Assembly: GCF_900961225.1 (NCBI RefSeq)
Contig: NZ_CAAHFN010000065.1
Span: 124,001 to 188,000 of the forward strand
Origin: Modicisalibacter radicis
GTDB lineage: Bacteria > Pseudomonadota > Gammaproteobacteria > Pseudomonadales > Halomonadaceae
Reading direction: 5' to 3'
DNA length: 64,000 nt
Shown: in pieces, positions 38,722-45,964 of the stretch
How the letters are laid out: the number at the start of each line of letters is the position of its first letter
Numbering within the stretch: position 1 is the stretch's first letter
Notes under the pieces: model-generated
Seen by the model: only the letters and a program-made list of their open reading frames with translations
What the model was told of the DNA's origin: nothing
The model's database searches: none
Made by a program: the position numbers and the translations under genes

Positions 38722-41394
38722 GTGAATCCATCGCTGCGTGCAGACATCATCGCCCGCCTGACCCGCGACTATGACGCGGTCGAGCGTGGCCAATACCTGC
38801 AGAAGGTCGCCTGCCCAAGCTGCGGCAAGCGCGAGGCGTACATCGCGGCCGACCAGCCTTGGATGCTGAAGTGCGGCCGCGAGAACAACTGCGGCGACCA
38901 GCGCCACGTGAAGGAGCTGTTCCCCGAGCTGTTCGAGTCGTGGACCGAGCGCTACGCCAACCAGCCGCCGGCGGCGGGCAAGCCGGTGAGCAAGACGCCG
39001 GTGGCGGATGGCTACCTGGCCGACGGCCGCGGCTTCTACCTGGAGCGCATTCGCGGCTGGTACACCCAGGAGACCTACTGGAGCCACAAGCTCAACGCCG
39101 GCTCCACCACCGTGCGCTTCGCCCTGCCCGGCGGCGCCTACTGGGAGCGGATCCTCGACAAGCCGGAGCGCTTCGGCAAACAGAAGGCCAACTTCGTCGG
39201 GCGCTACAAGGGCGAGTGGTGGCAGCCGCCCACGCTGACCGATGCCGACCTGGTCGAGGCCGGCGAGGTGTGGATCGTCGAGGGAATCTTCGACGCCATC
39301 GCCAACCTGCATCACGGCAAGGCCGCCGTCTCGGCGATGAGTTGCGCCAACTACCCCGACGTGGCGCTCAAGCGCCTGGCCGATGCGTCACACGCCGCCG
39401 GCACTTCGCGGCCGACGCTGGTGTGGGCGCTGGACAGCAACCGCGGCGGGCAGAACGGCATCGTCAAGCATGTTACCCGCGCCCGGGCCGAGGGCTGGGA
39501 GTGCAAGGCGGCGCAGATACCGGGTAAGCGCGACTGGAACGATGCGCACCAGGCCGGCGCGCTGAGCGACAAGGACTACGAGACCTACCGCTACCACGGC
39601 GCGCTGCTGCTGGCCGAGAACGCCATGGCCAAGGCGCTGCTGATCTACAAGCGCCGCGAGCAGCGCGAGTTCTGGTTCGAGTTCCGCAGCCAGCTGTGGT
39701 GGTGGAAGCTGGACATGGACGCCTTCGACCGGGCGATCCGCGCCGAGGGCGAGGACGGCGCCGACCAGCAGCAGCTCAACCCGGCGATCCGCGACGCCGC
39801 GCTCGAGCAGGCCGGCATGGTCAAGCGCATCTGCACCTGCTACCCGACGGCGCTCTACTACCAGGCCAACCAGGTCACCGACGAGTCCTGGTACTACTAC
39901 CGGGTCGAGTTCCCCAACGGCGCGGCGCCGGTCAAGAACACCTTCAGCGGTGGCCAGCTGGCCAGCGCCTCCGAATTCAAGAAGCGCCTGCTGGGCGTCG
40001 CCGCCGGCGCGGTATGGACCGGGACCAGCCAGCAGCTCGACAACCTGCTGCAGGACCAGATCGGCAACATCAAGACCGTCCAGACCATCGATTTCATCGG
40101 CTATTCGCGGGACCACGGCGCTTACGTGTTCGGCGACCTGGCGGTGAGCGACGGCAGGCAGTACGCGATCAACAGCGAAGACTACTTCGAGCTCAAGCAG
40201 CTGCAGCTGAAAACCTTGAGCCAGTCCGTGGCGCTGGCCATCAACCCCAACCGAGACGACTACAGCCGCGAGTGGACGCGCAACCTGTTCGGCGCGTTCG
40301 GCGCCCGCGGCGTGGTGGCCACCGCCTGGTGGCTGGGCTCGCTGTTCGCCGAGCAGATCCGCAAGCGGCAGAAAAGCTATCCGTTCATGGAGATCATCGG
40401 CGAGGCCGGCGCGGGTAAATCGACGCTGATCGAGTTCCTCTGGAAGCTGTGCGGCCGCCAGGACTACGAGGGCTTCGACCCGGCCAAGGCGACCATGCCG
40501 GCGCGGGCGCGCAACTTCGCCCAGGTCTCCAACCTGCCGGTAGTGCTGATCGAGTCCGACCGCGAGCAAGAAGGCGGGGCCAAGCAACGCCAGTTCGACT
40601 GGGACGAGCTGAAGACCGCCTACAACGGCCGCTCGATCCGCGCCCGAGGCGTGAAGAACAGCGGCAACGACACCTACGAGCCGCCCTTCCGCGGGGCGAT
40701 CCTGATCAGCCAGAACGCCGCCGTCCAGGCCGGCGAGGCGATCCAGACCCGTATCACCCACCTGCACTTCACCCGCGAGGGCCAGACGCCGCAGACCAAG
40801 CGCATGGCCGAGGCGCTCGAGCGCGTGCCGATGGAGCACGTCAGCGGCTTCATCCTCGAGGCAACGCTGCGCGAGAAGGCGTTGCTCGAGCTGATGGACC
40901 AGGGCGTCGAAGCCTACGAGCCGCTGCTGATGGCCGACGAGGCCATTCACAGCCTGCGTATCGCCAAGTGCCACGCCCAACTGCTGGCCCTGCTGGATTG
41001 CCTGGGGCCGGACGGCCTGAAGCTGTTCGAAGCGCAGATCATCGACCAGGCGGCCGGGCTGGTGTGGCAGATGGCCCGCGATCGCCAGCAGGCGATCAAC
41101 GCCGACCACCCGCTGGTGGCGGATTTCTGGGAGGCCTACGACTACATCGAGGGCCTGCGCGCCGAGCCCACGCTCAACCACTACGGCGCCGGTACCGGGC
41201 AGATCGCCATCAATCTCAAGGAGTTCGAGCGCTACTGCGGCGAACACAAGCTGCGCGTGCCCGAGGTCCGTGAGCTGAAACGCCACCTCAAGACCAGCAA
41301 GACCCGCAAGTTCATCGACTCCAACCGCGCGGTGCGCAGCCAGATCCGGCTGGGCAATTCCACTGTGCGGTGCTGGGTATTTCAGGGCGAGTGA
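38722..41394 (+). CDS. Primase-helicase replication protein (zinc ribbon, Toprim, P-loop ATPase)
   Basis: An 890-residue protein that should prime and unwind phage DNA. The GTG start follows AAGGAG. The N-terminal zinc-binding segment has CPSC (residues 32-35) and CGRENNC. The Toprim domain near residues 170-260 has EVWIVEGIFDAI and VWALDSNRGG. The helicase-like ATPase has Walker A GEAGAGKST near residue 560 and a likely acidic strand VVLIESDRE. The last 150 residues include a probable DNA-binding helical domain. The layout recalls P4 alpha and T7 gp4-type proteins. P2 itself uses a rolling-circle initiator (gpA), so the replication module here is exchanged. Confidence 0.88.
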   Translation: MNPSLRADIIARLTRDYDAVERGQYLQKVACPSCGKREAYIAADQPWMLKCGRENNCGDQRHVKELFPELFESWTERYANQPPAAGKPVSKTPVADGYLADGRGFYLERIRGWYTQETYWSHKLNAGSTTVRFALPGGAYWERILDKPERFGKQKANFVGRYKGEWWQPPTLTDADLVEAGEVWIVEGIFDAIANLHHGKAAVSAMSCANYPDVALKRLADASHAAGTSRPTLVWALDSNRGGQNGIVKHVTRARAEGWECKAAQIPGKRDWNDAHQAGALSDKDYETYRYHGALLLAENAMAKALLIYKRREQREFWFEFRSQLWWWKLDMDAFDRAIRAEGEDGADQQQLNPAIRDAALEQAGMVKRICTCYPTALYYQANQVTDESWYYYRVEFPNGAAPVKNTFSGGQLASASEFKKRLLGVAAGAVWTGTSQQLDNLLQDQIGNIKTVQTIDFIGYSRDHGAYVFGDLAVSDGRQYAINSEDYFELKQLQLKTLSQSVALAINPNRDDYSREWTRNLFGAFGARGVVATAWWLGSLFAEQIRKRQKSYPFMEIIGEAGAGKSTLIEFLWKLCGRQDYEGFDPAKATMPARARNFAQVSNLPVVLIESDREQEGGAKQRQFDWDELKTAYNGRSIRARGVKNSGNDTYEPPFRGAILISQNAAVQAGEAIQTRITHLHFTREGQTPQTKRMAEALERVPMEHVSGFILEATLREKALLELMDQGVEAYEPLLMADEAIHSLRIAKCHAQLLALLDCLGPDGLKLFEAQIIDQAAGLVWQMARDRQQAINADHPLVADFWEAYDYIEGLRAEPTLNHYGAGTGQIAINLKEFERYCGEHKLRVPEVRELKRHLKTSKTRKFIDSNRAVRSQIRLGNSTVRCWVFQGE

Positions 41395-41404
41395 GGAACC
41401 AACG

Positions 41405-41728
41405 ATGCCGACCTACACCCTCGACCAAGCCGCGGCGCTGCTCAACCTGGGCCGCAACACCCTCACCCGCCGCCTGCGCGACGCCGGCGTGCTGGGCCGC
41501 GACAACCTGCCCGCCGGCCGGTACCGAGGCGGCAAGTACCTCGCTGTGAAAACCGGCGTGTACCGCCACCCCGTCACCGGCTGGACCCATTACGGCCGTA
41601 CCGAAATCACCGACGCCGGGCTCGATCACATCGCCGATCGGCTGGGTATCGACATCGACCACCTGCCGAGGATCCACGCGACCCGGCAGAACAATAGCCA
41701 ACAGCACTACGCAAGGAGCCAGTCATGA
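41405..41728 (+). CDS. KilAC-domain antirepressor-like protein
   Basis: A 107-residue protein that looks like a lone phage antirepressor KilAC domain: YTLDQAAALLNLGRNTLTRR, then LRDAGVLGRDNLPAGRY and an AVKTGVYRHPVTGW strand pair. Full antirepressors carry an extra N-terminal BRO or AntA domain, which is absent here. It may modulate the repressor or bind DNA near the origin. It follows the primase-helicase by ten bases and overlaps the next gene by ATGA. Confidence 0.78.
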   Translation: MPTYTLDQAAALLNLGRNTLTRRLRDAGVLGRDNLPAGRYRGGKYLAVKTGVYRHPVTGWTHYGRTEITDAGLDHIADRLGIDIDHLPRIHATRQNNSQQHYARSQS

Positions 41729-42123
41729 CCCACGAAAGCCGTATGCCGCGCCTCTCCGCGTGCCTCAACGAGCGCACCCGTCAAGCCATCGAGACCGCTC
41801 AGGCCAATGAGGCGACCGCCGAGCAACGCCTGACCGAACCGGAGCGCGTCGGCAACGCCGCCCTGGTGCGCCTCGCCGAGGTTGCCAACGGCCACAGCGG
41901 CCAAAGCCACCATTGCCGGCGCATCCTGCTGGCCGTTTACAACGGCCCGGAGTGGCCCCTCGAACTCACCCGCCTGCGCTGCCTGGACCGCGACCTGCAG
42001 CGCGCCGCGCTCATCGTCATCGAGTGGGCCACCTATAGCGGGCGCGAACTGCACGAGTACCTGGACGACGGCGATCGCCTGATGCATCGCTTCTGGGCCC
42101 TCGAGACCGGCGAGGAGGCCTGA
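41725..42123 (+). CDS. Hypothetical protein, DUF7673-like
   Basis: A 132-residue protein. The second half (ALVRLAEVANGHSGQSHHCR, then RILLAVYNGPEWPLELTRL and LDRDLQRAALIVIEW) fits a small phage/plasmid family whose members start with a helix and a GHSGQS-like turn. No enzyme motifs are seen. It is coupled to the KilAC gene by ATGA overlap with AAGGAG upstream. Confidence 0.65.
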   Translation: MTHESRMPRLSACLNERTRQAIETAQANEATAEQRLTEPERVGNAALVRLAEVANGHSGQSHHCRRILLAVYNGPEWPLELTRLRCLDRDLQRAALIVIEWATYSGRELHEYLDDGDRLMHRFWALETGEEA

Positions 42124-42125
42124 CC

Positions 42126-42338
42126 ATGCCACAACCCATCCTGCTCTGGGGCGTCGTCACGCCCGCCGGCGAGCCGATTGTCAGCTCGCTCGATTACACC
42201 CAGTACGCCGCGACCTACCGCTACGGCGCGAGCTGCGGCGTCGATCCCAACGCCAGGGCCCTGTTCTGGCTCAACCAGCAGGCCCTGGGCTACCAGGCCC
42301 AGCAATTCACCCTGATACCGGAGAACAACAATGGCTGA
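42126..42338 (+). CDS. Hypothetical early phage protein
   Basis: A 70-residue protein beginning MPQPILLWGVVTPAGEPIVS, with a GAGGAGG site in the end of the preceding gene. It is beta-rich with a single Cys and has no recognisable motif. It overlaps the zinc-finger gene that follows by eight bases. It is part of the tightly packed early operon. Confidence 0.65.
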   Translation: MPQPILLWGVVTPAGEPIVSSLDYTQYAATYRYGASCGVDPNARALFWLNQQALGYQAQQFTLIPENNNG

Positions 42339-42546
42339 TTCAGCAGACATCGCCGGCGAGATCATCGACCTCGCCCTCAACAACGCCCTGCAGCGCTCGC
42401 GCCTGCCCAGCACCGTCGCCAGCTGCGCTGAGTGCGACGACTGCGGTGAGGAGATCCCCCAGGCACGACGCCACGCGGCGCCCTGGGCCACCACCTGCAC
42501 CGAGTGTCAGTCCATTCGCGAGAGGAAAAGCCGCCATGTCTCCTAA
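42331..42546 (+). CDS. TraR/DksA-family zinc-finger protein
   Basis: A 71-residue protein. It opens MADSADIAGEIIDLALNNAL, a helix as in DksA, then has the zinc cysteines C-x2-C in CAECDDCGEEIPQARR and CTEC in TTCTECQSIRE. P2-like phages carry such a gene, and TraR-type proteins bind in the RNA polymerase secondary channel. The site GGAGAA precedes the ATG. Its target in this phage is not known. Confidence 0.88.
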   Translation: MADSADIAGEIIDLALNNALQRSRLPSTVASCAECDDCGEEIPQARRHAAPWATTCTECQSIRERKSRHVS

Positions 42547-42757
42547 CAACATCCAGGCGCTGATCAACACCAGCGTCACAGACGCGAAGATTTCCATGGA
42601 GGGCGGTATCGAGAGTGACCCGGCATATGCTGCCCACACGGCAACCGAACTGCTGAAGGCACTCCAGGGCCTGGAAGGCCACGTCAGCCGGCGGAAGATG
42701 GCCGCCGCCGTCGCCCGCAAAGCGATCAAGCAACTGGAGAAGGAGCCACTGTCATGA
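42536..42757 (+). CDS. Hypothetical early phage protein
   Basis: A 73-residue protein starting at the ATG at 42536 (GAGAGG upstream, inside the end of the DksA-like gene). It has one helix-rich region (ALINTSVTDAKISMEGGIE) and a basic second half (SRRKMAAAVARKAIKQLEK). No family is recognised. The next gene overlaps by ATGA. Confidence 0.6.
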   Translation: MSPNNIQALINTSVTDAKISMEGGIESDPAYAAHTATELLKALQGLEGHVSRRKMAAAVARKAIKQLEKEPLS

Positions 42758-43059
42758 ACAAGAGCTACCAGGAACTGTGCGATGAGATCGTCCAGTTGCG
42801 CGAGCAGCTGGAGGCGGCCCGCCTGCTGATGGCCGGGACGCTCGGGATCGGCCCGGTAAGCCTGACGCCGCCTATCACCAAGGAGTACGCCACCCTCGAG
42901 GCTGCACGCCGGATGGAGCGGCAGGTTCTCGAGCAGCGCTACGTCCTCGCCCACATGACTGCTCGGCTATCGATGGCCAAGGCCGAACAGTTGGAACGTG
43001 AGCAACCGCCCCAGCCGGTCTGGATCGGCTACGACCAGGCGGAGGGAAGCGCCAAATGA
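42754..43059 (+). CDS. Hypothetical early phage protein
   Basis: A 101-residue protein with a strongly helical, probably coiled-coil composition (ELCDEIVQLREQLEAARLLM and ARRMERQVLEQRYVLAHM). It has no cysteines beyond one and no enzyme motifs. AAGGAG precedes its start. It is coupled on both sides by four-base overlaps. Confidence 0.6.
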   Translation: MNKSYQELCDEIVQLREQLEAARLLMAGTLGIGPVSLTPPITKEYATLEAARRMERQVLEQRYVLAHMTARLSMAKAEQLEREQPPQPVWIGYDQAEGSAK

Positions 43060-43349
43060 TCGATCAGCAACCCAAGGGCGGGCCGCTGGCCCGCTCGGCC
43101 GCGATGCTCTGCCAGGATGCTCAGTTTCGGCTCTACCTCGACCGAAGAAAACGGTATAAGTTCGGCCTCAAGCCGGACCAGATGCCAGACGGCACCCACT
43201 CTGCGCAGGACGCGCGCGACTGGATCTGCCAGGCGTGCGGAATCTCGAGCCGTGCCGAGCTGGACCACAACCCCCACGCCGGCGCGACCTTCCGGATGAT
43301 CCGCAATCGCTTCACACGGTGGCGATCCCGGCTCAGCCCCAACCAGTAA
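43056..43349 (+). CDS. Hypothetical early phage protein
   Basis: A 97-residue basic protein with one CQAC pair (WICQACGISSRAELDHNPH) that could bind metal with the nearby His residues. The end is rich in Arg (RMIRNRFTRWRSRLS). I do not recognise it; a nucleic-acid-binding role is only suggested by charge. It lies 41 bases before int. Confidence 0.6.
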   Translation: MIDQQPKGGPLARSAAMLCQDAQFRLYLDRRKRYKFGLKPDQMPDGTHSAQDARDWICQACGISSRAELDHNPHAGATFRMIRNRFTRWRSRLSPNQ

Positions 43350-43390
43350 CCAGCGCCGCCCTCGAGGCGGCGATTCTTTCAGGAGGAACC

Positions 43391-44554
43391 ATGCCTGATG
43401 GCTATGAACTGCGCGGGAACACCGTGCGCGTCTACTTCCGCTGGGAAGGCGAGCTGTGCCGCGAGGTGATGCCCGGCAAGGCGACGCCGGCCAATGTCGA
43501 GCATGCCAAGCGCACGGCGGCGATCATCAACTACGAGATCGACGCCGGCAGCTTCGATTATGCCCGCCACTTTCCCAATTCCGAACGACTGCAGAAAGGC
43601 AGCTTCGGCCACTACCTGGATCTTTGGCTGTCGATCAAGGAGAACGAGCTCGCCTTTTCCAGCTACCGCGGGTACGCGTCGAAAGCAGAGACCCACATCC
43701 GGCCGCGCTGGGGCAGCGTCCAGGCTGACAAGATCGACCACATCGAGATGCAGACCTGGATCCAGAAGGACCTGGTCAGGTTAGCCAACAAGACGATCAA
43801 GGAGATCGTCAGCATCATGCGCCAGGTCTTTCGGCTCTACTCGACCCGCAACAAGACGGCGTTCGATCCGACCTACGGCATCAACATCCGCCTGCCTGAC
43901 GACGAGGATCCCGACCCCTTCGAGCAGAGCGAGATCGAGAAGATCCTCACGACACCCACCAAGCGTGCCCAGGAGCTGAACCTGATCAAGTACGCCCTCT
44001 ACGACGGGCCTCGCACGTCCGAAGTGCAGGCGCTGGCCTGGGAGGACGTGCTCGACGTCGAGCGGGGAATCGTGCGCTACCGCCGCGCGGTGGTGCGCGG
44101 CCGCTTCAAGGTGACGAAGACCAAGCGTTCGACCCGCGTGCATCACCTGCTCAAGCCGGCACGCGAAGCGCTCCAGGAGCAATGGCGATTGACAGGCCAC
44201 CTACCCGCCCAGGTCCACGAAGTGGTCGATCGGGACAACCGCACCGTGCGCAAGGAAAAGCTGCGCCTGGTGTTCCTGAATTCGCTATCGGGCAAGCCGT
44301 TCTACGAAAACGCACTACGCGAGCGATTCTGGCGGGTTCACCTGGCCCACGCCGGTGTGCGGTACCGTGGACCAAACCAGTGCCGGCATACCTTCATCAG
44401 CCAGATGCTGAGCCTCGGCGTGGTGCCGCTGCACTGGATAGCGCAGCACGTTGGCCACGCCACGATCGACATGATTCAGCGGCGATATGGGAAGTGGATC
44501 CGGACGGATGGGCAGGACGTGCCGCAGATGATCGAGAAGCTCCTGGAGCTATAG
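43391..44554 (+). CDS. int: Tyrosine integrase with DUF3596 arm-binding domain
   Basis: The enzyme that inserts and excises the prophage at tRNA-Ser. The ATG at 43391 follows AGGAGG; the longer open frame starts in the preceding gene. The N-terminal 65 residues are a DUF3596 arm-binding domain (MPDGYELRGNTVRVYFRWEG). The core-binding domain follows. The catalytic set is Arg208 (DGPRTSE), Lys near 243, Arg332 (QCRHTF), His356 (HVGHATID) and Tyr366 (RRYGKW). The first His of the usual HxxR box is Asn329, a tolerated variant in this group. The gene points toward attR, ending 76 bases before the repeat, in the classical int-att arrangement. Confidence 0.95.
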   Translation: MPDGYELRGNTVRVYFRWEGELCREVMPGKATPANVEHAKRTAAIINYEIDAGSFDYARHFPNSERLQKGSFGHYLDLWLSIKENELAFSSYRGYASKAETHIRPRWGSVQADKIDHIEMQTWIQKDLVRLANKTIKEIVSIMRQVFRLYSTRNKTAFDPTYGINIRLPDDEDPDPFEQSEIEKILTTPTKRAQELNLIKYALYDGPRTSEVQALAWEDVLDVERGIVRYRRAVVRGRFKVTKTKRSTRVHHLLKPAREALQEQWRLTGHLPAQVHEVVDRDNRTVRKEKLRLVFLNSLSGKPFYENALRERFWRVHLAHAGVRYRGPNQCRHTFISQMLSLGVVPLHWIAQHVGHATIDMIQRRYGKWIRTDGQDVPQMIEKLLEL

Positions 44555-44556
44555 CC

Positions 44557-44587
44557 ATTCCCAGGTTTGTTCCCAAAACCGTTCCCA
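44557..44587. repeat. Three TTCCCA repeats beside attR
   Basis: Units ATTCCCA (44557), GTTCCCA (44569) and GTTCCCA (44581) are spaced 12 bases apart. Two more GTTCCCA units, 11 bases apart, lie inside the prophage beside attL (5905 and 5916). In the excised circle these two groups flank attP, as expected for integrase arm-type sites. Confidence 0.6.
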
Positions 44588-44605
44588 GGGGCTAGAAACG
44601 ACGAA

Positions 44606-44640
44606 GGGGAATCAAGCTAAATGCTTGATTCCCCTTCTTT
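44606..44640. terminator. Phage-supplied terminator behind the restored tRNA-Ser
   Basis: A 12-bp stem GGGGAATCAAGC and complement around a TAAAT loop, followed by TTCTTT on the plus strand (after int) and by TTCGTC on the minus strand (after tRNA-Ser). Its outer arm lies in the att repeat. It replaces the original hairpin now at 5771-5795. Confidence 0.75.
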
Positions 44641-44672
44641 ATCTCGTGGCGGAGGGGGAGGGATTCGAACCC
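44631..44672. repeat. attR: 42-bp direct repeat within tRNA-Ser 3' end
   Basis: Identical to 5792-5833. It covers the last 26 bases of tRNA-Ser and the beginning of the downstream terminator. Integration here rebuilt a full tRNA gene from phage sequence. Confidence 0.95.
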
Positions 44673-44734
44673 TCGAAGCCTTGCGACTTACACACTTTCC
44701 AGGCGTGCTCCTTCGACCACTCGGACACCCCTCC
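44647..44734 (-). tRNA. tRNA-Ser(GGA), integration target, intact
   Basis: An 88-base gene with encoded CCA. The acceptor stem is GGAGGGG/CCCCTCC, the anticodon stem CACGC/GTGTG encloses a CTGGAAA loop with anticodon GGA, and a long variable arm of the serine type follows. The T-loop is GGTTCGAATCC-like. The last 26 bases are phage-derived but identical to the bacterial copy. Confidence 0.97.
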
Positions 44735-44786
44735 GCAAATCATCCTGCCGAACCGCGGCAGTGGCCCGTTCGTCAGAACGGCGCAC

Positions 44787-44815
44787 ATGGTAACGAGCTA
44801 ACCTCACGATTGCAA
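44787..44815 (-). promoter_or_regulatory. Probable promoter of tRNA-Ser
   Basis: On the minus strand, TTGCAA (44810-44815) and TACCAT (44787-44792) are separated by 17 bases. A GC-rich GTGCGCC discriminator follows, usual for stable-RNA promoters. The boxes match the consensus only partly. Confidence 0.5.
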
Positions 44816-44829
44816 GCGGGTTTTTCGGC

Positions 44830-45348
44830 TCAACCCCGCTTGTCGTCAGGAAGTATCACATAGTCGCCCAACGCCTCGAAGCAGAGCATATCCTCGACGT
44901 GAACCTGCTGGACGAGCTTGATACGGCCCTTGCCGCGCTCATCGAGACGCGCGGCAAGCCGTGAGGGCTGCTCGGCTCTTGCCGCGTAACAGGACAGCCG
45001 GTAGTCCGCCGTGACCGGCGCCCGATATCGCTGCGTTGCCTCGGCGACGACGACGTTCCGATGCCAACCCCGCGCACGCAACCAGAGCGTCACCCAGCAC
45101 CATCCCAGCAGCGTCGCCTGTGCCGCCAGCGAACCGCCGAAACCGGTCCCCTTGTCGTTGAGGTTGGGTGCAAGGCGCACATCGCCTAGCAACGTGGCAT
45201 CCTGCCAATACAAGCGCCGCATCCCGAAATGACCCGCCAATGGTATCGCCGTTTCGAGCCACTGCTGAAAACGCGTCAGATCCTCCGCCTGCCCCGGTTT
45301 CGGCAATGCCAACGGCGGACAGGCTTCACCGGGGTCGCGACCCGCCAT
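44830..45348 (-). CDS. Thioesterase-like protein (YiiD C-terminal hot-dog family)
   Basis: A 172-residue cytoplasmic protein. It shows the pattern of the YiiD_C hot-dog family: AIPLAGHFGMRRLYWQDATL, LAPNLNDKGTGFGGSLAAQ (a helix-capping NDKGTxFGGS motif) and ATLLGWCWVTLWL. Such proteins are predicted acyl-CoA or acyl-ACP thioesterases, but the substrate is not known. The start at 45348 overlaps the nitroreductase stop (ATGA), so the two form an operon. Confidence 0.85.
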   Translation of the reverse strand: MAGRDPGEACPPLALPKPGQAEDLTRFQQWLETAIPLAGHFGMRRLYWQDATLLGDVRLAPNLNDKGTGFGGSLAAQATLLGWCWVTLWLRARGWHRNVVVAEATQRYRAPVTADYRLSCYAARAEQPSRLAARLDERGKGRIKLVQQVHVEDMLCFEALGDYVILPDDKRG

Positions 45349-45908
45349 CAATCCCAGCGCTCGACGAAATCGACCGGGTCACGTGTCGGCGGCGTCCTGA
45401 AGCGCCCCCCGGGCTGGCCCAGATAGATGAAGCCGACGATCGCGTCATGCTCGGTCACCCCCAGCCCCTCGCGCACGACGGGGTCGAACGCGAAGCTGCC
45501 GGTGCGCCACATCGCCCCGAGCCCTTGGGCCTGGGCAGCCAGGACGATCGCGTGGGCGGCGCAACCGGCCGACAACACCTGCTCAATGGGCGGAACCTTG
45601 GCCAGATCCGGCGTGACCCGGGCGATCACGGCGATGATCAGCGGCGCCCGCTTGGGTTTCTTGCGGATCGATTCCAGCTGTCTTTCCTCGACCTGCGGAT
45701 CCTTGCGCGCCTCGCCCTCGGCGAACAGTTCGCCCAGGCGGTCGAGGCCGGCGCCACTGAACTCGATGAAGCGCCACGGCATCAGCTCCTTGTGGTCCGG
45801 CGCGCGCAGGGCCGCTCGATAGAGGGCGTCGAGCTGTTCGCGATCCGGTGCCGGGCCGGCCAGCTTGCCCATCGAACTGCGCTCGTGGAGCAGCGTCATC
45901 GCTTCCAT
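45348..45908 (-). CDS. ydjA: YdjA-like nitroreductase (FMN flavoprotein)
   Basis: A 186-residue flavin oxidoreductase close to E. coli YdjA. Shared landmarks are the RRS-like HERSSMGKLAGPAPD opening, RAALRAPDHKELMPWRF, EQVLSAGCAAHAIVLAAQ, GLGAMWRTGSFAFDPVVR and VGFIYLGQP. The start is fixed by GAGGAGG five bases before the ATG. It is expected to be a small FMN-binding dimer using NAD(P)H; the physiological substrate is unknown. It overlaps the thioesterase-like gene. Confidence 0.93.
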   Translation of the reverse strand: MEAMTLLHERSSMGKLAGPAPDREQLDALYRAALRAPDHKELMPWRFIEFSGAGLDRLGELFAEGEARKDPQVEERQLESIRKKPKRAPLIIAVIARVTPDLAKVPPIEQVLSAGCAAHAIVLAAQAQGLGAMWRTGSFAFDPVVREGLGVTEHDAIVGFIYLGQPGGRFRTPPTRDPVDFVERWD

Positions 45909-45964
45909 GTCAGCCTCCTCAAACGAGAATAGGTCTCAGTGAGCAAGCACCTTACCGCAACCGC

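Larger units (their letters stand above)
5792..44672. mobile_element. P2-like (Peduovirus-type) prophage integrated in tRNA-Ser(GGA)
   Basis: A 38.9-kb element bounded by a perfect 42-bp direct repeat (5792-5833 and 44631-44672) that contains the 3' end of tRNA-Ser. It carries the P2 packaging, capsid, lysis and tail genes in P2 order: Q P O N M L X, lysis, R S V W J I H, FI FII E/E' T U D. It also has a CI-like repressor, an early operon, a primase-helicase and a tyrosine integrase next to attR. No structural gene looks broken, so it may be inducible. Departures from P2 are the int position next to att at the far right end, the replication gene, a PAAR gene, an Ogr-like gene in the early region, a gene at the Z/fun position and an 8-kb cargo block between D and the repressor. 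Confidence 0.95.

Noticed and set aside
39388..41286. Leftward 632-codon open frame opposite the primase-helicase
   Set aside because: Antisense shadow with repetitive Leu/Val/Ala/Gly composition and no recognisable motif.
44814..44841. Terminator of the thioesterase-like gene
   Set aside because: A 7-bp stem with a 14-base loop and no T-tract after it; it also overlaps the probable tRNA-Ser promoter.
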